Shown: one piece after another, positions 26,333 to 35,838 of the stretch
How the letters are laid out: every line of letters begins with the position of its first letter
How positions within the stretch are numbered: position 1 is the stretch's first letter
Assembly (NCBI RefSeq): GCF_003514505.1
Contig: NZ_DOPX01000026.1
Location: 197,314-261,313, forward strand
DNA: 64,000 nt
Source: Proteiniclasticum sp.
Lineage (GTDB): Bacteria; Bacillota; Clostridia; Clostridiales; Clostridiaceae
Direction of reading: 5' to 3'
Translations under genes and position numbers: made by a program
The notes under the pieces: model-generated
The model's input: only the letters and a program-made list of their open reading frames with translations
Told to the model about the DNA's origin: nothing
Databases searched by the model: none

Positions 26333-27676
26333 TTAGATCTTCAGGATCCACCTGGCAAGGAAAAAATAAATCAGCAGAGAGGATGCATCCACGATGGTTG
26401 TAATCATGGGTGCTGCCATGATGGCCGGATCCGCTTTGATCTTCTTTGCAAAAAAAGGAAGAAGTGCTCCCATGAGCTTTGCCATAATTACTGTGGCAAG
26501 GATTGCTAAAGAAACCACGAGAACAATAAGCGGTTTATCCGGATACAATAACCGGAGCCTGATATAGGTGAGGAGTGCCAAGACCGTACCAGTCATGAGA
26601 GATACCTCAAACTCCTTGATGAAGACCTTCACAATGTCCTTCATTTCAATTTCTCCAAGGACCAATCCACGGATGATGAGCGTACTGGACTGGGAACCGG
26701 AATTTCCTCCGGTGTCAGTAAGCATCGGTATAAACGTCACAAGAACGGGAATCACAAGAAACGCATCTTCAAAGGACGTCAGGATGGCGCCCGTCAATAT
26801 ACCCGAAAGCATGAGAAAGGTAAGCCAGCCCATTCTATTTTTCGCCAGTTCCCATACGGAAGTCTTGAGATAAGGCTTGTCTGATGGCACAGTACCTGCC
26901 ATCTTCTCAAAATCTTCTGTATCCTCTTCCAGGATGACATCCATGATATCATCCACCGTGATGATGCCCACAAGGCGGTTTTCTTTGTCCACTACAGGAA
27001 GTGTCATGAAATCATACCGGCTGAAAATCTCCGCCACTTCCTCCACATCATCTTCCGTCTGCACACCGACCACTTTCTCTTCCATGAGGTCTTCCACAGA
27101 AAGATGATCCTGCGCAAGAAGAAGGGTTCTCAACGTGACTACACCCAAAAGCACTCTTGTATCACTGACCACAAAACAGCTGTACAGCGTCTCGCTGTCC
27201 TGGCCGTTCTGCCGCAGATAGTCAATGGCTTCCGGCACCTTCAGGCTCTTTTTGAGACTTGTGTATTCAGAAGTCATGATGCTTCCTGCCGTATCTACTT
27301 TATACTGCAGAAACCGGTTCAGCGTAGCCCGGTCCTCTGGATGTACACGGTCGAGAATTTCTGCCACCAAAGAAGCAGGGAGCTCCTCTAACAGATCCAC
27401 CAGGTCATCCACAAACATTTCTTTCACCAGATGATCGATCTCTTCTGTTGTGATTTCAGAAAGAAGCGTCTCTTGAAGATCAGGATCCATTTCAGAAAAA
27501 ACATCCACCGCAAGATCTTTGGGCAGCAGCCTCATGGTGAGGATTCTCTCATCCTTCGTCATTTCTTCGATGAGTTCCGCCAGATCCACCGGATTTTCTT
27601 CTTCCAGCTCCTTTCTCAGCTGCATAAACAATCTGTTCTGCAGCAGCATTTGGAGGTGTTCCAGTTTTTCAGTCAT
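26333..27676 (-). CDS. mgtE: MgtE magnesium channel/transporter, copy 2
   Basis: 447 residues, the same architecture as copy 1: N domain (LRLLPKDLAVDVFSEMDPDLQETLL), CBS pair (YDFMTLPVVDKENRLVGIITVDDIMDVI) and five-helix pore with DTGGNSGSQSST. The two copies align along their whole length (for example both have KADPAIMAAP followed by ITTIVDA) but differ at many positions, so they are old paralogues rather than a fresh duplication. The ATG at 27676 is eight bases after AAGGAG; a GTG two codons earlier is too close to it. Confidence 0.94.
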   Translation of the reverse strand: MTEKLEHLQMLLQNRLFMQLRKELEEENPVDLAELIEEMTKDERILTMRLLPKDLAVDVFSEMDPDLQETLLSEITTEEIDHLVKEMFVDDLVDLLEELPASLVAEILDRVHPEDRATLNRFLQYKVDTAGSIMTSEYTSLKKSLKVPEAIDYLRQNGQDSETLYSCFVVSDTRVLLGVVTLRTLLLAQDHLSVEDLMEEKVVGVQTEDDVEEVAEIFSRYDFMTLPVVDKENRLVGIITVDDIMDVILEEDTEDFEKMAGTVPSDKPYLKTSVWELAKNRMGWLTFLMLSGILTGAILTSFEDAFLVIPVLVTFIPMLTDTGGNSGSQSSTLIIRGLVLGEIEMKDIVKVFIKEFEVSLMTGTVLALLTYIRLRLLYPDKPLIVLVVSLAILATVIMAKLMGALLPFFAKKIKADPAIMAAPMITTIVDASSLLIYFFLARWILKI

Positions 27677-27782
27677 AGCCACCTCTCCTTTCTGTATTTT
27701 CTTCTTTCAGTATAAATCATCTTTTTTTTATTTCCACCCCAAAGCAGCAAATAATTCAGATTCTTCTCTCCAAGGTTCTTTA

Positions 27783-28673
27783 TCAGGACAAGACAGATTT
27801 CAAAAAGCTGTAGAATCTTTGAAACTCCATATTCTGGAGATTTTCAGGCTGAGTCACAAAGCTGAACTCCCGGACCATTCTTAGGTTTTTCACTGAAATT
27901 TCTTTCAGTCTGCCAGATGAAAGCTCCGAAAGCACTGCGTCCTTGTACATGAAGCTGATCCCAGCACCTTGCTCTGTAAGTTTCTTTAAAAGGCCGATGT
28001 TGCCAATGTCTATGACCCTCTCAAAGCCTCTGATAGAAAAATTGATGGTGGACAGTCCTGTTTCCAGAACCTTTCGGGAACCGGACCCTTCTTCTCTCAC
28101 CAGAAGGGTTTCAGAAAGAAGTTCTTCCATGGACACTTCTTTTCTTCCACTCAATCGGTGCTCTTCTCCCACCACCAAAATAAAGGGTACTTCTTTTAGA
28201 AGTGTCACCTGGTAAAGCGCCTTATCAACAATGCCCTCAATGAGTGCAAAGTCAAGGTGGCCCGTTTGAAGTTTTGAGAGGAGCACCTTGGTGTTGTCCA
28301 CCATCAGAGAAAACTCCACATCCGAAAAGGTATCATAAAAGCACTTCAGATGAGGAGCCAAGGTATATTCTCCTAAGGTCAGCGTTGCACCGAAATAGTA
28401 CTTCTTCCTCTTCTTTTTCAGATTCTCCAGTTCCTTCTTCATCATTTTTTCCTGATACAGCAATGACTCAGCATACTTTCTGAAAACCATGCCTTCTTCC
28501 GTGAGACTGATTCTTCTGTTCTCATAATGGAAGAGCTTCACATCATAAATCTCTTCCAGCTGCTTCATTTGGTGGCTCAGCCCTGGCTGTGTCATGGAAA
28601 GTCTCACTGCGGCCTTGGTATAGCTCTCTTCTTCTACTATGGCAAGAAAAGTGAGTAATCTTGGATCCAGCAT
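27783..28673 (-). CDS. LysR-family transcriptional regulator
   Basis: 296 residues. N-terminal winged helix: LLTFLAIVEEESYTKAAVRLSMTQPGLSHQMKQLEEIYDV; C-terminal effector domain. It is divergent from the YeiH-family gene, just as E. coli yeiE is next to yeiH, so it probably controls that gene through the 114-base AT-rich spacer. The start at 28673 follows GAGGAG at seven bases. Confidence 0.9.
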   Translation of the reverse strand: MLDPRLLTFLAIVEEESYTKAAVRLSMTQPGLSHQMKQLEEIYDVKLFHYENRRISLTEEGMVFRKYAESLLYQEKMMKKELENLKKKRKKYYFGATLTLGEYTLAPHLKCFYDTFSDVEFSLMVDNTKVLLSKLQTGHLDFALIEGIVDKALYQVTLLKEVPFILVVGEEHRLSGRKEVSMEELLSETLLVREEGSGSRKVLETGLSTINFSIRGFERVIDIGNIGLLKKLTEQGAGISFMYKDAVLSELSSGRLKEISVKNLRMVREFSFVTQPENLQNMEFQRFYSFLKSVLS

Positions 28674-28787
28674 GATTTCGCTCCTCATTTATAAATTTTA
28701 TGAATAGATAAATAAATATATATAATTATATTTTATAGTTTAAACATGTTAAAATCAAGACATCATATGAAACAGTGAGGACATACA
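28674..28787. promoter_or_regulatory. Divergent AT-rich promoter region of the LysR/YeiH pair
   Basis: The 114 bases are over 75 percent A+T and contain palindromes such as ATAAATTTTAT (28691-28701), compatible with T-N11-A LysR sites. I cannot pick the promoter boxes with certainty. Confidence 0.4.
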
Positions 28788-29813
28788 ATGAAAAACATGC
28801 AAAAACTGGTTCCCGGAATTCTATTGTCATTACTTCTCGCCCTAACGGCAAATCAGCTCCAGAAGATCATCCCTGGTCATCTCATCAGCGCAGGTGTCTT
28901 TGCGCTCCTATCGGGTATGGTTATCAATCTGTTCATCTCAGGAAACAGGAACTTTTCTTCTGGCATTCAGTTTACATCCAAAAAGATCCTGAAGTTCTCC
29001 ATCATCCTTATGGGACTGGGGTTGAGCTTTTCTCAGATTTTCTCTGTTGGTAAGTTTTCTCTGGTGGTCATGACCTTCACTTTGGCATCTGCCTTTCTTG
29101 GTGGATACCTTCTTGGTAAAGTCATGGGCCTTCCCTGGAAGCTCTCCAGCCTCATCTCAGCGGGCACAGGCATCTGCGGTGGCTCTGCCATTGCCGCCAT
29201 CGCCCCTGTCATTGAAGCAGAGGATGCCCACATCGCTTATGGCATTTCTGCAACCTTTCTCTTTGATATCCTCATGGTGATTCTATTCCCCATCATGGGC
29301 AGATTTTTTCAGATGAGTGATCATGGATTTGGACTCTGGTCCGGTACCGCTGTCAATGACACCTCCTCGGTGGTGGCTGCTGCCTATGCATTCTCGGATG
29401 CCGCAGGACAGTACGCTGTCATTGTGAAGCTCACCAGAACCCTTTCCATTGTTCCCGTGGTACTGATTTTCTCCTATATCCACGCAAGGGTGGAAAGCAG
29501 AAAAACTGCAGATGCACGCACGGTGCATGCACGAAATAAAGTGGATCTGAAAAGCATCTTCCCCTTCTTCATCCTGTTCTTCCTGCTCATGGTGGGAATT
29601 AAAAGCACAGGACTTGTACCTGATGCCTTCAGCGCACAGATCACCTCATTGAGCAAGCTTCTCATGGTCATGTCCTTAGGTGCCATCGGCCTTAAAACCA
29701 ACTTCAGTGAAGTCACCAAATCAGGCTTTAAACCCATGGTTCATGGGTTCCTCATTTCGCTTCTGGTGGTGGTGGTTTCCTTCCTGGTTCAGCTGATGAT
29801 GGGCCAGATTTAG
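28788..29813 (+). CDS. YeiH/UPF0324 family membrane protein (putative sulfate/sulfonate exporter family)
   Basis: A 341-residue protein with about ten membrane helices. The motifs GTGICGGSAIAAIAPVIEA and LWSGTAVNDTSSVVAAAYAFSD are the family hallmarks. Databases name the family putative sulfate exporter, but the substrate is not firmly shown. GAGG ribosome site; single gene ending in a strong terminator. Confidence 0.9.
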   Translation: MKNMQKLVPGILLSLLLALTANQLQKIIPGHLISAGVFALLSGMVINLFISGNRNFSSGIQFTSKKILKFSIILMGLGLSFSQIFSVGKFSLVVMTFTLASAFLGGYLLGKVMGLPWKLSSLISAGTGICGGSAIAAIAPVIEAEDAHIAYGISATFLFDILMVILFPIMGRFFQMSDHGFGLWSGTAVNDTSSVVAAAYAFSDAAGQYAVIVKLTRTLSIVPVVLIFSYIHARVESRKTADARTVHARNKVDLKSIFPFFILFFLLMVGIKSTGLVPDAFSAQITSLSKLLMVMSLGAIGLKTNFSEVTKSGFKPMVHGFLISLLVVVVSFLVQLMMGQI

Positions 29814-29920
29814 AATATACGTTAAGAGTAGTTGAACCCCTCGCAGCGAAGTGCTACATCCTTGGCTCACGACTAAAGAAGATAAAGTTCATACCTCACT
29901 AAAAACTCCTATATGTATGT

Positions 29921-29951
29921 AAAAAAGGGATTCACCTCGAATCCCTTTTTT
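29921..29951 (+). terminator. Terminator downstream of the YeiH-family gene
   Basis: AAAAAAGGGATTC and GAATCCCTTTTTT form a perfect stem with a five-base loop. Confidence 0.85.
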
Positions 29952-30069
29952 CTTCGCGTATTTTCATGAATCTCTGAAGTGCTGTATCCAATCCCGATAC
30001 TCTTGCTCCATTCAAACTCTCACAGACGAGGAAAGAAGCAAACCATCTTCAAAGGAATCCTTCCTGTCA

Positions 30070-30735
30070 TTATTGATATATACCATAGGTTTCGGCAACA
30101 TCCTGTACAAATATGATGCCATTTCCAGGCTCATCTATGGAAAGCTTCTTCCGGATATTATCAACAATTCCTCTCATAGCTTCCTTCTCTGTTAAGATGA
30201 TCACCATTTCTTTTTCTGGTTCAATATCCATATTGAACAGCTTCATGGTTTCATGAATACCGGATCCTCTTGCATTGACGATGGTACCGCCTTTAGAGCC
30301 TTTTTCTTTGGCTGCATCTATGACATCCTCTGCCAGTCCACGGTTTACCACAGTAATTATTATCTGATACATAAACTTTTCAACCTCTCTTTCAATCCCA
30401 TCATGGCGCACATTGCAGTTGGAGCCATAGACATCATATGCAGGTATGGAGAACATGATCCCATGATTCGGTTTTTCAAAATGAAATTTTTTATCCAGCT
30501 TACTCATGACTTCCTTTGCAAGAGTCTCCTCTGCGCCCAATAAAATGATCTCTTTTCTTTCTTCATAAAGAGACAGAAACTTGAGCAGGCTACTGTTTGC
30601 AGTTCCCTTTCCATGGAAAACTGTTCCACCAGATACGCCCATCTTTTTTGCACTTTGGAGCACCTTGCTCCCTAAACCATAATCGACGATGACATAAATC
30701 AGGTGAAAACCAAGAATATCTTTGATGGACTTCAT
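30070..30735 (-). CDS. Two-domain P-II-like regulator of the DUF1538 protein
   Basis: 221 residues made of two P-II folds in tandem: residues 1-100 with the GGTVFHGKG loop and 115-221 with GGTIVNARGSGIHE. The C-terminal parts with EKPNHGIMFSIP and DEPGNGIIFV are the fourth-strand regions of each fold. It starts one base after the DUF1538 stop codon and its ribosome site lies inside that gene. By analogy with GlnK-AmtB and SbtB-SbtA pairs it should bind the membrane partner according to a nucleotide or metabolite signal. The uridylylated Tyr of GlnB is not evident. Confidence 0.85.
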   Translation of the reverse strand: MKSIKDILGFHLIYVIVDYGLGSKVLQSAKKMGVSGGTVFHGKGTANSSLLKFLSLYEERKEIILLGAEETLAKEVMSKLDKKFHFEKPNHGIMFSIPAYDVYGSNCNVRHDGIEREVEKFMYQIIITVVNRGLAEDVIDAAKEKGSKGGTIVNARGSGIHETMKLFNMDIEPEKEMVIILTEKEAMRGIVDNIRKKLSIDEPGNGIIFVQDVAETYGIYQ

Positions 30736-30736
30736 A

Positions 30737-32230
30737 TTACTTCACCGCTCCTTTCTTCTTTGCTTTACTCTGGAATACCAGTCCCAGAAGCTGTAGTGTA
30801 ATAATGGGTGCCATGGCCACCATGGCGATCATTCCAAATCCATCCACCAGCATATCTGCTCCTTCATGAGCATGTGCTGCTCCCTGAACAAATGCTAAAA
30901 TGAATGTTGCGGTCATTGGTCCGGTGGCAACGCCGCCTGCATCAAATGCAATACCCACAAATAGTTTCGGCACTACGAACATGAGTCCCAGTGAAATGAT
31001 GTACCCTGGTACGAGATAATGCATCAGCTGAATGTCAGGAACAAGGATCCTGATGACAGAAAGCGCCACAGCAAACCCAACACCAAGAGAAAGAGGCACA
31101 AGAACCGCAATTCTTTTCACATACCCGCTGGTGACCTCTTCAATCTGATGGGTTAAAACATGAACTGCAGGCTCTGCAATAATAGTTACCAGCCCGATGA
31201 TGAATCCAATGATTACGATGGGCACCTTATTATCCAGTAAAGCCAATGCTGTTCCTATGGAAGTCCCCACATCCATGAACCCGCCATTGACACCAATAAG
31301 AAAAATCACGAGTCCAATGAATCCGTAAATAAATCCATTGACCATCTTCCGGAACTCTCTCTTTTGCAGTTTAAACACCGCTGCCTGAAGCACAAGAAGA
31401 ATCACCACCAGAGGCGACATGGCAATGGTGCTTTCAAACAGCATATCCGGTATCAGTGCAATGAAAGGCTTTAGGATAGAGTCTGAAACTGTAACTACGG
31501 ATTCAATATCTGCATTGAAGGAAGTATTCTTTGTAAACAAATCAAGCAGCATCACACCGAGAATTGCTCCGGTGGAAGCGATGGCCACAAGTCCGAAACT
31601 ATCCTTTTCAGATGCCTTGCTGTCTTTTTTCATCTTAGAAATACCCAATGAAAGAGAGAGAATAAATGGTACCGCCAGTATTCCTGTAGTTGCGCCAGAA
31701 GCGTCAAATGAGATGGCAAGAAACTCTCTGGAGGTAAAAATAGAAAGACCAAAAATAAGAACATATAAAACCATCAGCATCTTATAGAGCGGATAATTGT
31801 AAAAAATACGAAGAAAACCAAGAGCCAGCATCAGAGCAAGTCCAATGGACACAATCATGAGAATGCTCATGGAGCTGATCTGTCCTGAAGTGACAAAGTC
31901 CACCTGATTGGCCAGAACCAGAAGCCCTGGCTCAGCAATGGAGATAAAAAACCCCAAAACTGCCCCTGCGATGAGTACAATCCAGAGTTTATTGGATTTA
32001 GCCAGTGCTGTTCCAGTATAATCTCCAAGGGGTGTTACCCCAATATCCACACCAATGAGAAACAGCGTGAGGCCAATCATAATGAGACCTGCACCAAGAA
32101 GAAAACGCCAGATCATGGGTCCTTCCATGGGTGTCAGTGTAAAGTGAAGAATCAGCACCATCACCGTGATGGGCAGTACCGAGGTCAGCACCTCCATGAA
32201 TTTAGATTTAATTACATACAAAACCGTCAT
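30737..32230 (-). CDS. DUF1538 family membrane protein
   Basis: 497 residues with about 13-14 hydrophobic helices in two repeats: IGVDIGVTPLGDYTGTALA with ISIAEPGLLVLANQVDFVTSG in the first, and IGVNGGFMDVGTSIGTALA with TIIAEPAVHVLTHQIEEVTSG in the second. This internal duplication and the AEP motifs mark DUF1538. The transported substrate is unknown. Co-translated with its P-II partner. The partial P-II gene at the left window edge hints at a second such pair. Confidence 0.88.
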   Translation of the reverse strand: MTVLYVIKSKFMEVLTSVLPITVMVLILHFTLTPMEGPMIWRFLLGAGLIMIGLTLFLIGVDIGVTPLGDYTGTALAKSNKLWIVLIAGAVLGFFISIAEPGLLVLANQVDFVTSGQISSMSILMIVSIGLALMLALGFLRIFYNYPLYKMLMVLYVLIFGLSIFTSREFLAISFDASGATTGILAVPFILSLSLGISKMKKDSKASEKDSFGLVAIASTGAILGVMLLDLFTKNTSFNADIESVVTVSDSILKPFIALIPDMLFESTIAMSPLVVILLVLQAAVFKLQKREFRKMVNGFIYGFIGLVIFLIGVNGGFMDVGTSIGTALALLDNKVPIVIIGFIIGLVTIIAEPAVHVLTHQIEEVTSGYVKRIAVLVPLSLGVGFAVALSVIRILVPDIQLMHYLVPGYIISLGLMFVVPKLFVGIAFDAGGVATGPMTATFILAFVQGAAHAHEGADMLVDGFGMIAMVAMAPIITLQLLGLVFQSKAKKKGAVK

Positions 32231-32277
32231 CCTTTCTCTAGTCAGATTTGCCTAACAGGCAGCTGGCTGGGTTACAT

Positions 32278-32514
32278 TCAGCCGGGTAGTTTCTGATATC
32301 TCTGCTGATGGGAAGAAGTCTTTTCCACCGCCTTGACCGGAATCTTTTCTTTATGAACTTCATGCAGAAAAAGTGTTCCAAGAAGAAGTCTGTCCTTCAC
32401 TGGAATCCTGTTCCACTCATATCCTTTGAAGAGATCTTTCACTAGGAAAATCTCCTCTTCCTTCAATAACTTGATTTCAGAAAGTGCTCTTTCCAAAAGA
32501 ACATCCACATTCAT
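32278..32514 (-). CDS. DUF1413-like small protein
   Basis: About 78 residues. The central EEIFLVKDLFKGYEWNRIPV and LGTLFLHEV resemble DUF1413 proteins, whose role is unknown. The ATG at 32514 is six bases after AAGGTG; a GTG at 32523 is less well placed. Confidence 0.65.
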   Translation of the reverse strand: MNVDVLLERALSEIKLLKEEEIFLVKDLFKGYEWNRIPVKDRLLLGTLFLHEVHKEKIPVKAVEKTSSHQQRYQKLPG

Positions 32515-32643
32515 TATACGCACCTTACCTTAAATATTCTTAACAATGTTGTTATCCCTATTGTATACCACAGAAGAGGTTTCTGTCCAAATTTATAAAA
32601 AAAGACTCCAGATTTCTCTGAAGCCTGTGCAGCTGTTTCTTCA

Positions 32644-33102
32644 TTATTCAACACCTCGATTCTTGCACTCCAGGAGAAATGCCGCCCATTTCTTCTCTTC
32701 TATGACCTTTGAAATCTGATGCAAATAGTCATACATACGGATCATATAGAAGGCTAGAAACAGTGACACATAATGAAACCTTACAACAATGAAGCTCAAC
32801 ACACATGCTGCTGCGGTTAGCATCGCCGCCACCATGATTAGAACACGATACAGCAGGAGCATTTCTAAATCCGCCTCGTGAAACACAGATTTTTCCTCTA
32901 CATCTTCTATTAAGTACAGTTTCCTGAACTTTTTTTCGATCTTCATCCTGTGGAATCCATCATAGAGGGCGACTCCTGCGCTAATCAAAAGCAGCGCCAC
33001 CACGAGAATCCACCCGTCATAGAAGACTTCCTCAGCTGCTGCAACCAGACTGATTCCGCCTAATAGAAATGAAAAATATGCTGATTTTTTATTGGAAGAC
33101 AT
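32644..33102 (-). CDS. Membrane protein of unknown function, 152 residues
   Basis: Two pairs of hydrophobic helices (about residues 8-42 and 84-122) flank a charged segment; both ends look cytoplasmic. No family recognised. The ATG at 33102 follows AAAGGTGG; the earlier ATG in frame has no such site. It is part of a - strand group of small envelope genes. Confidence 0.6.
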   Translation of the reverse strand: MSSNKKSAYFSFLLGGISLVAAAEEVFYDGWILVVALLLISAGVALYDGFHRMKIEKKFRKLYLIEDVEEKSVFHEADLEMLLLYRVLIMVAAMLTAAACVLSFIVVRFHYVSLFLAFYMIRMYDYLHQISKVIEEKKWAAFLLECKNRGVE

Positions 33103-33187
33103 GGTCCATCCACCTTTCACCATAGTTCACACTCTTCGGAACCTTCGTCAGTTGCCTTCTTTCATTCCATTTCGATTTCTCAGCCAC

Positions 33188-33691
33188 TCACTTCCCGATT
33201 TGAAAAACAACATAGTAGGGCACGAGTTCGATACCACCATCCTCTTTACGCAGAATGATTTTCTTCTCCAGCTGGTAGATCCCTTCTTCAAGATCTCCAT
33301 ACAGCCAGACCCATTCCACCTCATGAAAGACCTTTTCTCCCTTGGGAAGTCCATATCCGATATCTTCAAACCCATAGTCCCCTTCAATGACCACCGGAAG
33401 ATCCTCATACTGATTCTGAACAAGTTTTCGAAGTATGAAATCCTCCCCAAAAAGAGCTTCTCTGTCTGTTGTGTTCAGAAATTCCAGTTCCAGGCCTTGA
33501 GGGGACACCGTACCTTCCGCAAGCTTCATGGTGATGCCCTCTACAATCTCTTCTCCTTCACCTGCCAGAGGAAGTGAAGTTGGCGTTTCTGGCGTTTCAC
33601 CAGATGGTTCCATCTGCTTTGGACCATTACATCCAGTAAACAGTAACAGTACCCACAGACATAAAGACAGTATGATGAAGTTCTTTTTCAT
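33188..33691 (-). CDS. Lipoprotein with an Ig-like domain
   Basis: A 167-residue precursor: lipobox LLFTGC at residues 16-21, a proline/threonine-rich linker, then a beta-sandwich of the bacterial Ig-like type (LELEFLNTTDREALFGEDFILRKL, FHEVEWVWLYGDLEEGIYQL). Expected on the outer membrane face. GGAGAG ribosome site. Confidence 0.78.
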   Translation of the reverse strand: MKKNFIILSLCLWVLLLFTGCNGPKQMEPSGETPETPTSLPLAGEGEEIVEGITMKLAEGTVSPQGLELEFLNTTDREALFGEDFILRKLVQNQYEDLPVVIEGDYGFEDIGYGLPKGEKVFHEVEWVWLYGDLEEGIYQLEKKIILRKEDGGIELVPYYVVFQIGK

Positions 33692-33716
33692 TTAAATTCT
33701 CTCCTAATCCTGCGCA

Positions 33717-34202
33717 TTAGTTGGAAGCAGCCGCACTGGCCTGAGCAATCACCGCATCAATGGCGAGAACCACCGCAAGAGCATATCTTTCATCCACGTG
33801 GTCTGCAATATCAATCACATAGCTGTCACCCCAGGTGAACCATTCTTTAGAGATAGAGACCACAAAATCATTTCCTTCGTAAATCTCATACTCATGATCC
33901 CAAAAATCACCGGATACCCTCCAGTTGAGTCCCTCAATGCTGTAGGAAGGTTTGAAAAATGTCAGTACCTTGACGATTTCAGCCACTTCCTCACCATCTA
34001 TATACACATAGAATCGAGGCAGAAAACTCCATACTTTCTGCTGGATAAAAGCAGCTTCCTGACCGCTCTCATCATAGACATGAAGCTTTTTCCCCCAGGA
34101 GAACAGCTCCCCCTCCACATAGTAGCGGTCTCTTCCTTCCTCATCTTTGATGTAGAACCTGTCTGCGAAGGAAAACACCTTCTGTTTCATATAAAGCTTC
34201 AT
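33717..34202 (-). CDS. LURP-one-related (LOR) family protein
   Basis: 161 residues with the beta-barrel repeat pattern of the LOR family (tubby-like fold): MKQKVFSFADRFYIKDEEG, KKLHVYDESGQEAAFIQQKVWSFLPRFYVYIDG and the C-terminal hydrophobic helix VDERYALAVVLAIDAVI. The role of bacterial members is unclear, perhaps phospholipid binding at the membrane. AAAGGAGAG precedes the ATG. Confidence 0.85.
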   Translation of the reverse strand: MKLYMKQKVFSFADRFYIKDEEGRDRYYVEGELFSWGKKLHVYDESGQEAAFIQQKVWSFLPRFYVYIDGEEVAEIVKVLTFFKPSYSIEGLNWRVSGDFWDHEYEIYEGNDFVVSISKEWFTWGDSYVIDIADHVDERYALAVVLAIDAVIAQASAAASN

Positions 34203-34298
34203 TGTTCTCTCCTTTATGTCTTCTCAATTTTTATTACTATAAGCTCTTGTATCACTTCACCTGGCTGGTTTCTTCCTGGGTGGTGATACTTTACCATC

Positions 34299-35696
34299 TT
34301 ACCTGTTGTGACGCTTGAACCGGATGAGTCCCCGAATCCCAAACCCGACGACTAAAGCAGCCAGGAACACTAGAAAAACTGCACCAGAAAACAGAAAAGC
34401 GTAGAGATTTCTTGAAAGAAATCCTTCCGTCCTGTCCACCAAGGTGATTTTCTCTTCCCGATACATGGTAAAAGTGAGCTCCTTCTCTGGAAGGGTGTCA
34501 AAGACGCCAACATATTCACCGTTCTCTTTTTTATCCAAAGGCAAACTGGAGGAAATCACATAAGGGTATCCTTCAGAGGGCAGCACGCGAAGGGTGAGGT
34601 TCTTGAAATCTTTGAAGTATCCTGCCGGACTCAAAAGATATTCAAAAGTATAGGTTGGATCTTTTGAACTGCGGCGGTCCATGGATCCACCAGCCTCATA
34701 GGAGATGGAGATGGTCTTTTCCTCTCCCGCCTGAAAAGGTGTTTCGTAGTACAGGAAAATCAGCCGCTCCTCGTAGAGAAACTGTGCCAGATCATCCTCC
34801 GTCACAAGTCTTTCCAGGCCAAAAGCATCATCCAGATTCTTCAGGAAAAAATTCCTCTCCGTCTGATTGTTTATGACAAAATATCCCAGATACTCACTAT
34901 CTGCAACCATCTCTTCATAATAATCCTGAAAGAGCATGCTTTTCTTCGTAATTTCCACCGTATAATCCTCATTCTCTGTGAGCCCTTTCCCTTCAAAGGT
35001 GTGCGCCTCTGGTATGAGATCCAGCGCTTCTCCCAGGAAAAACAGTTCCATGGTGTCCTGATACCGGACCGAAGTGCCGATATCATAAGAGTCTCCCGAA
35101 TACCCATAACTGTTGAGATTCTTTGCAAATACCTTTTCTGCTCCTTCTAGCGGGAAAGACACCTTTCCTGTAAAGTGTTCACTCTTCAAGTTTTTAAAGG
35201 TGACCTGATAGAGCACACCAGGTTCATTCAAACTGAAATTCTTAGGCTCATAACTGCCTGTCTCCACTTCTTCCAAAGCAGCTTTCAGATCAAGCTTTTC
35301 CTCTTCCAGATCTTCCTTCCGATAGGAATCGCCATAATAAAGGGTATACGGCACAGGGCTTCCATCCACAAGTACTTCGCCACCAGGTTTTCTGTTTCCT
35401 GAAAAATTCCCGAAGTAGGGAAATACCATGGATGATGTGATTTCATTCTCTGATGTATTCTTCATGGTATACTCTGCAGTAACTTTGGCCACGATGGAAT
35501 AATCCTCTAACTGGTTTTCACTGAAATCAAAGGTCAGATTCTCTTTCAGAACCGTGATGGGAGAATCAGCCTCCACAATCATCACATTGGAAGATGGTGA
35601 CGCTTCCCAATAGACCGGAGCTGAATTTGCCCATACAGGTATGCTGCTTAAGAAAAAAAATAAAATTAAAACAATCATAAAAGTTCTTTTACGCAT
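34299..35696 (-). CDS. Large surface-exposed protein with signal peptide and C-terminal anchor helix
   Basis: 465 residues. A signal peptide (FMIVLILFFFLSSIPVWA) is followed by a beta-rich extracellular body with IVAKVTAEYTMKNTSENEITSSMVFPYFG, then one transmembrane helix (about 435-455) and a basic end. The body resembles proteins in which several beta domains describe a surface adhesin-like or sensor-like module, but I cannot assign a family. GAGGTG upstream of the ATG. Confidence 0.65.
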   Translation of the reverse strand: MRKRTFMIVLILFFFLSSIPVWANSAPVYWEASPSSNVMIVEADSPITVLKENLTFDFSENQLEDYSIVAKVTAEYTMKNTSENEITSSMVFPYFGNFSGNRKPGGEVLVDGSPVPYTLYYGDSYRKEDLEEEKLDLKAALEEVETGSYEPKNFSLNEPGVLYQVTFKNLKSEHFTGKVSFPLEGAEKVFAKNLNSYGYSGDSYDIGTSVRYQDTMELFFLGEALDLIPEAHTFEGKGLTENEDYTVEITKKSMLFQDYYEEMVADSEYLGYFVINNQTERNFFLKNLDDAFGLERLVTEDDLAQFLYEERLIFLYYETPFQAGEEKTISISYEAGGSMDRRSSKDPTYTFEYLLSPAGYFKDFKNLTLRVLPSEGYPYVISSSLPLDKKENGEYVGVFDTLPEKELTFTMYREEKITLVDRTEGFLSRNLYAFLFSGAVFLVFLAALVVGFGIRGLIRFKRHNR

Positions 35697-35789
35697 ATAA
35701 TCTCTTCACCTCTTTCTATCATTTTATCATACTCTTTGTGTCAGTCTTAACAAAATAATGAAGATCTCTGACTTTCTCTGATTATTCTC

Positions 35790-35832
35790 AAAAAAAAACG
35801 GCCAAAGTACTCCAGAAAGAAGCTTCAGCCGT
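35790..35832 (-). terminator. Terminator after the cysteine desulfidase-family gene
   Basis: On the - strand ACGGCTGAAG pairs with CTTTGGCCGT (two G-U pairs) and nine T follow. It ends seven bases from the stop codon of the upstream gene. Confidence 0.82.
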
Positions 35833-35838
35833 GTGATT

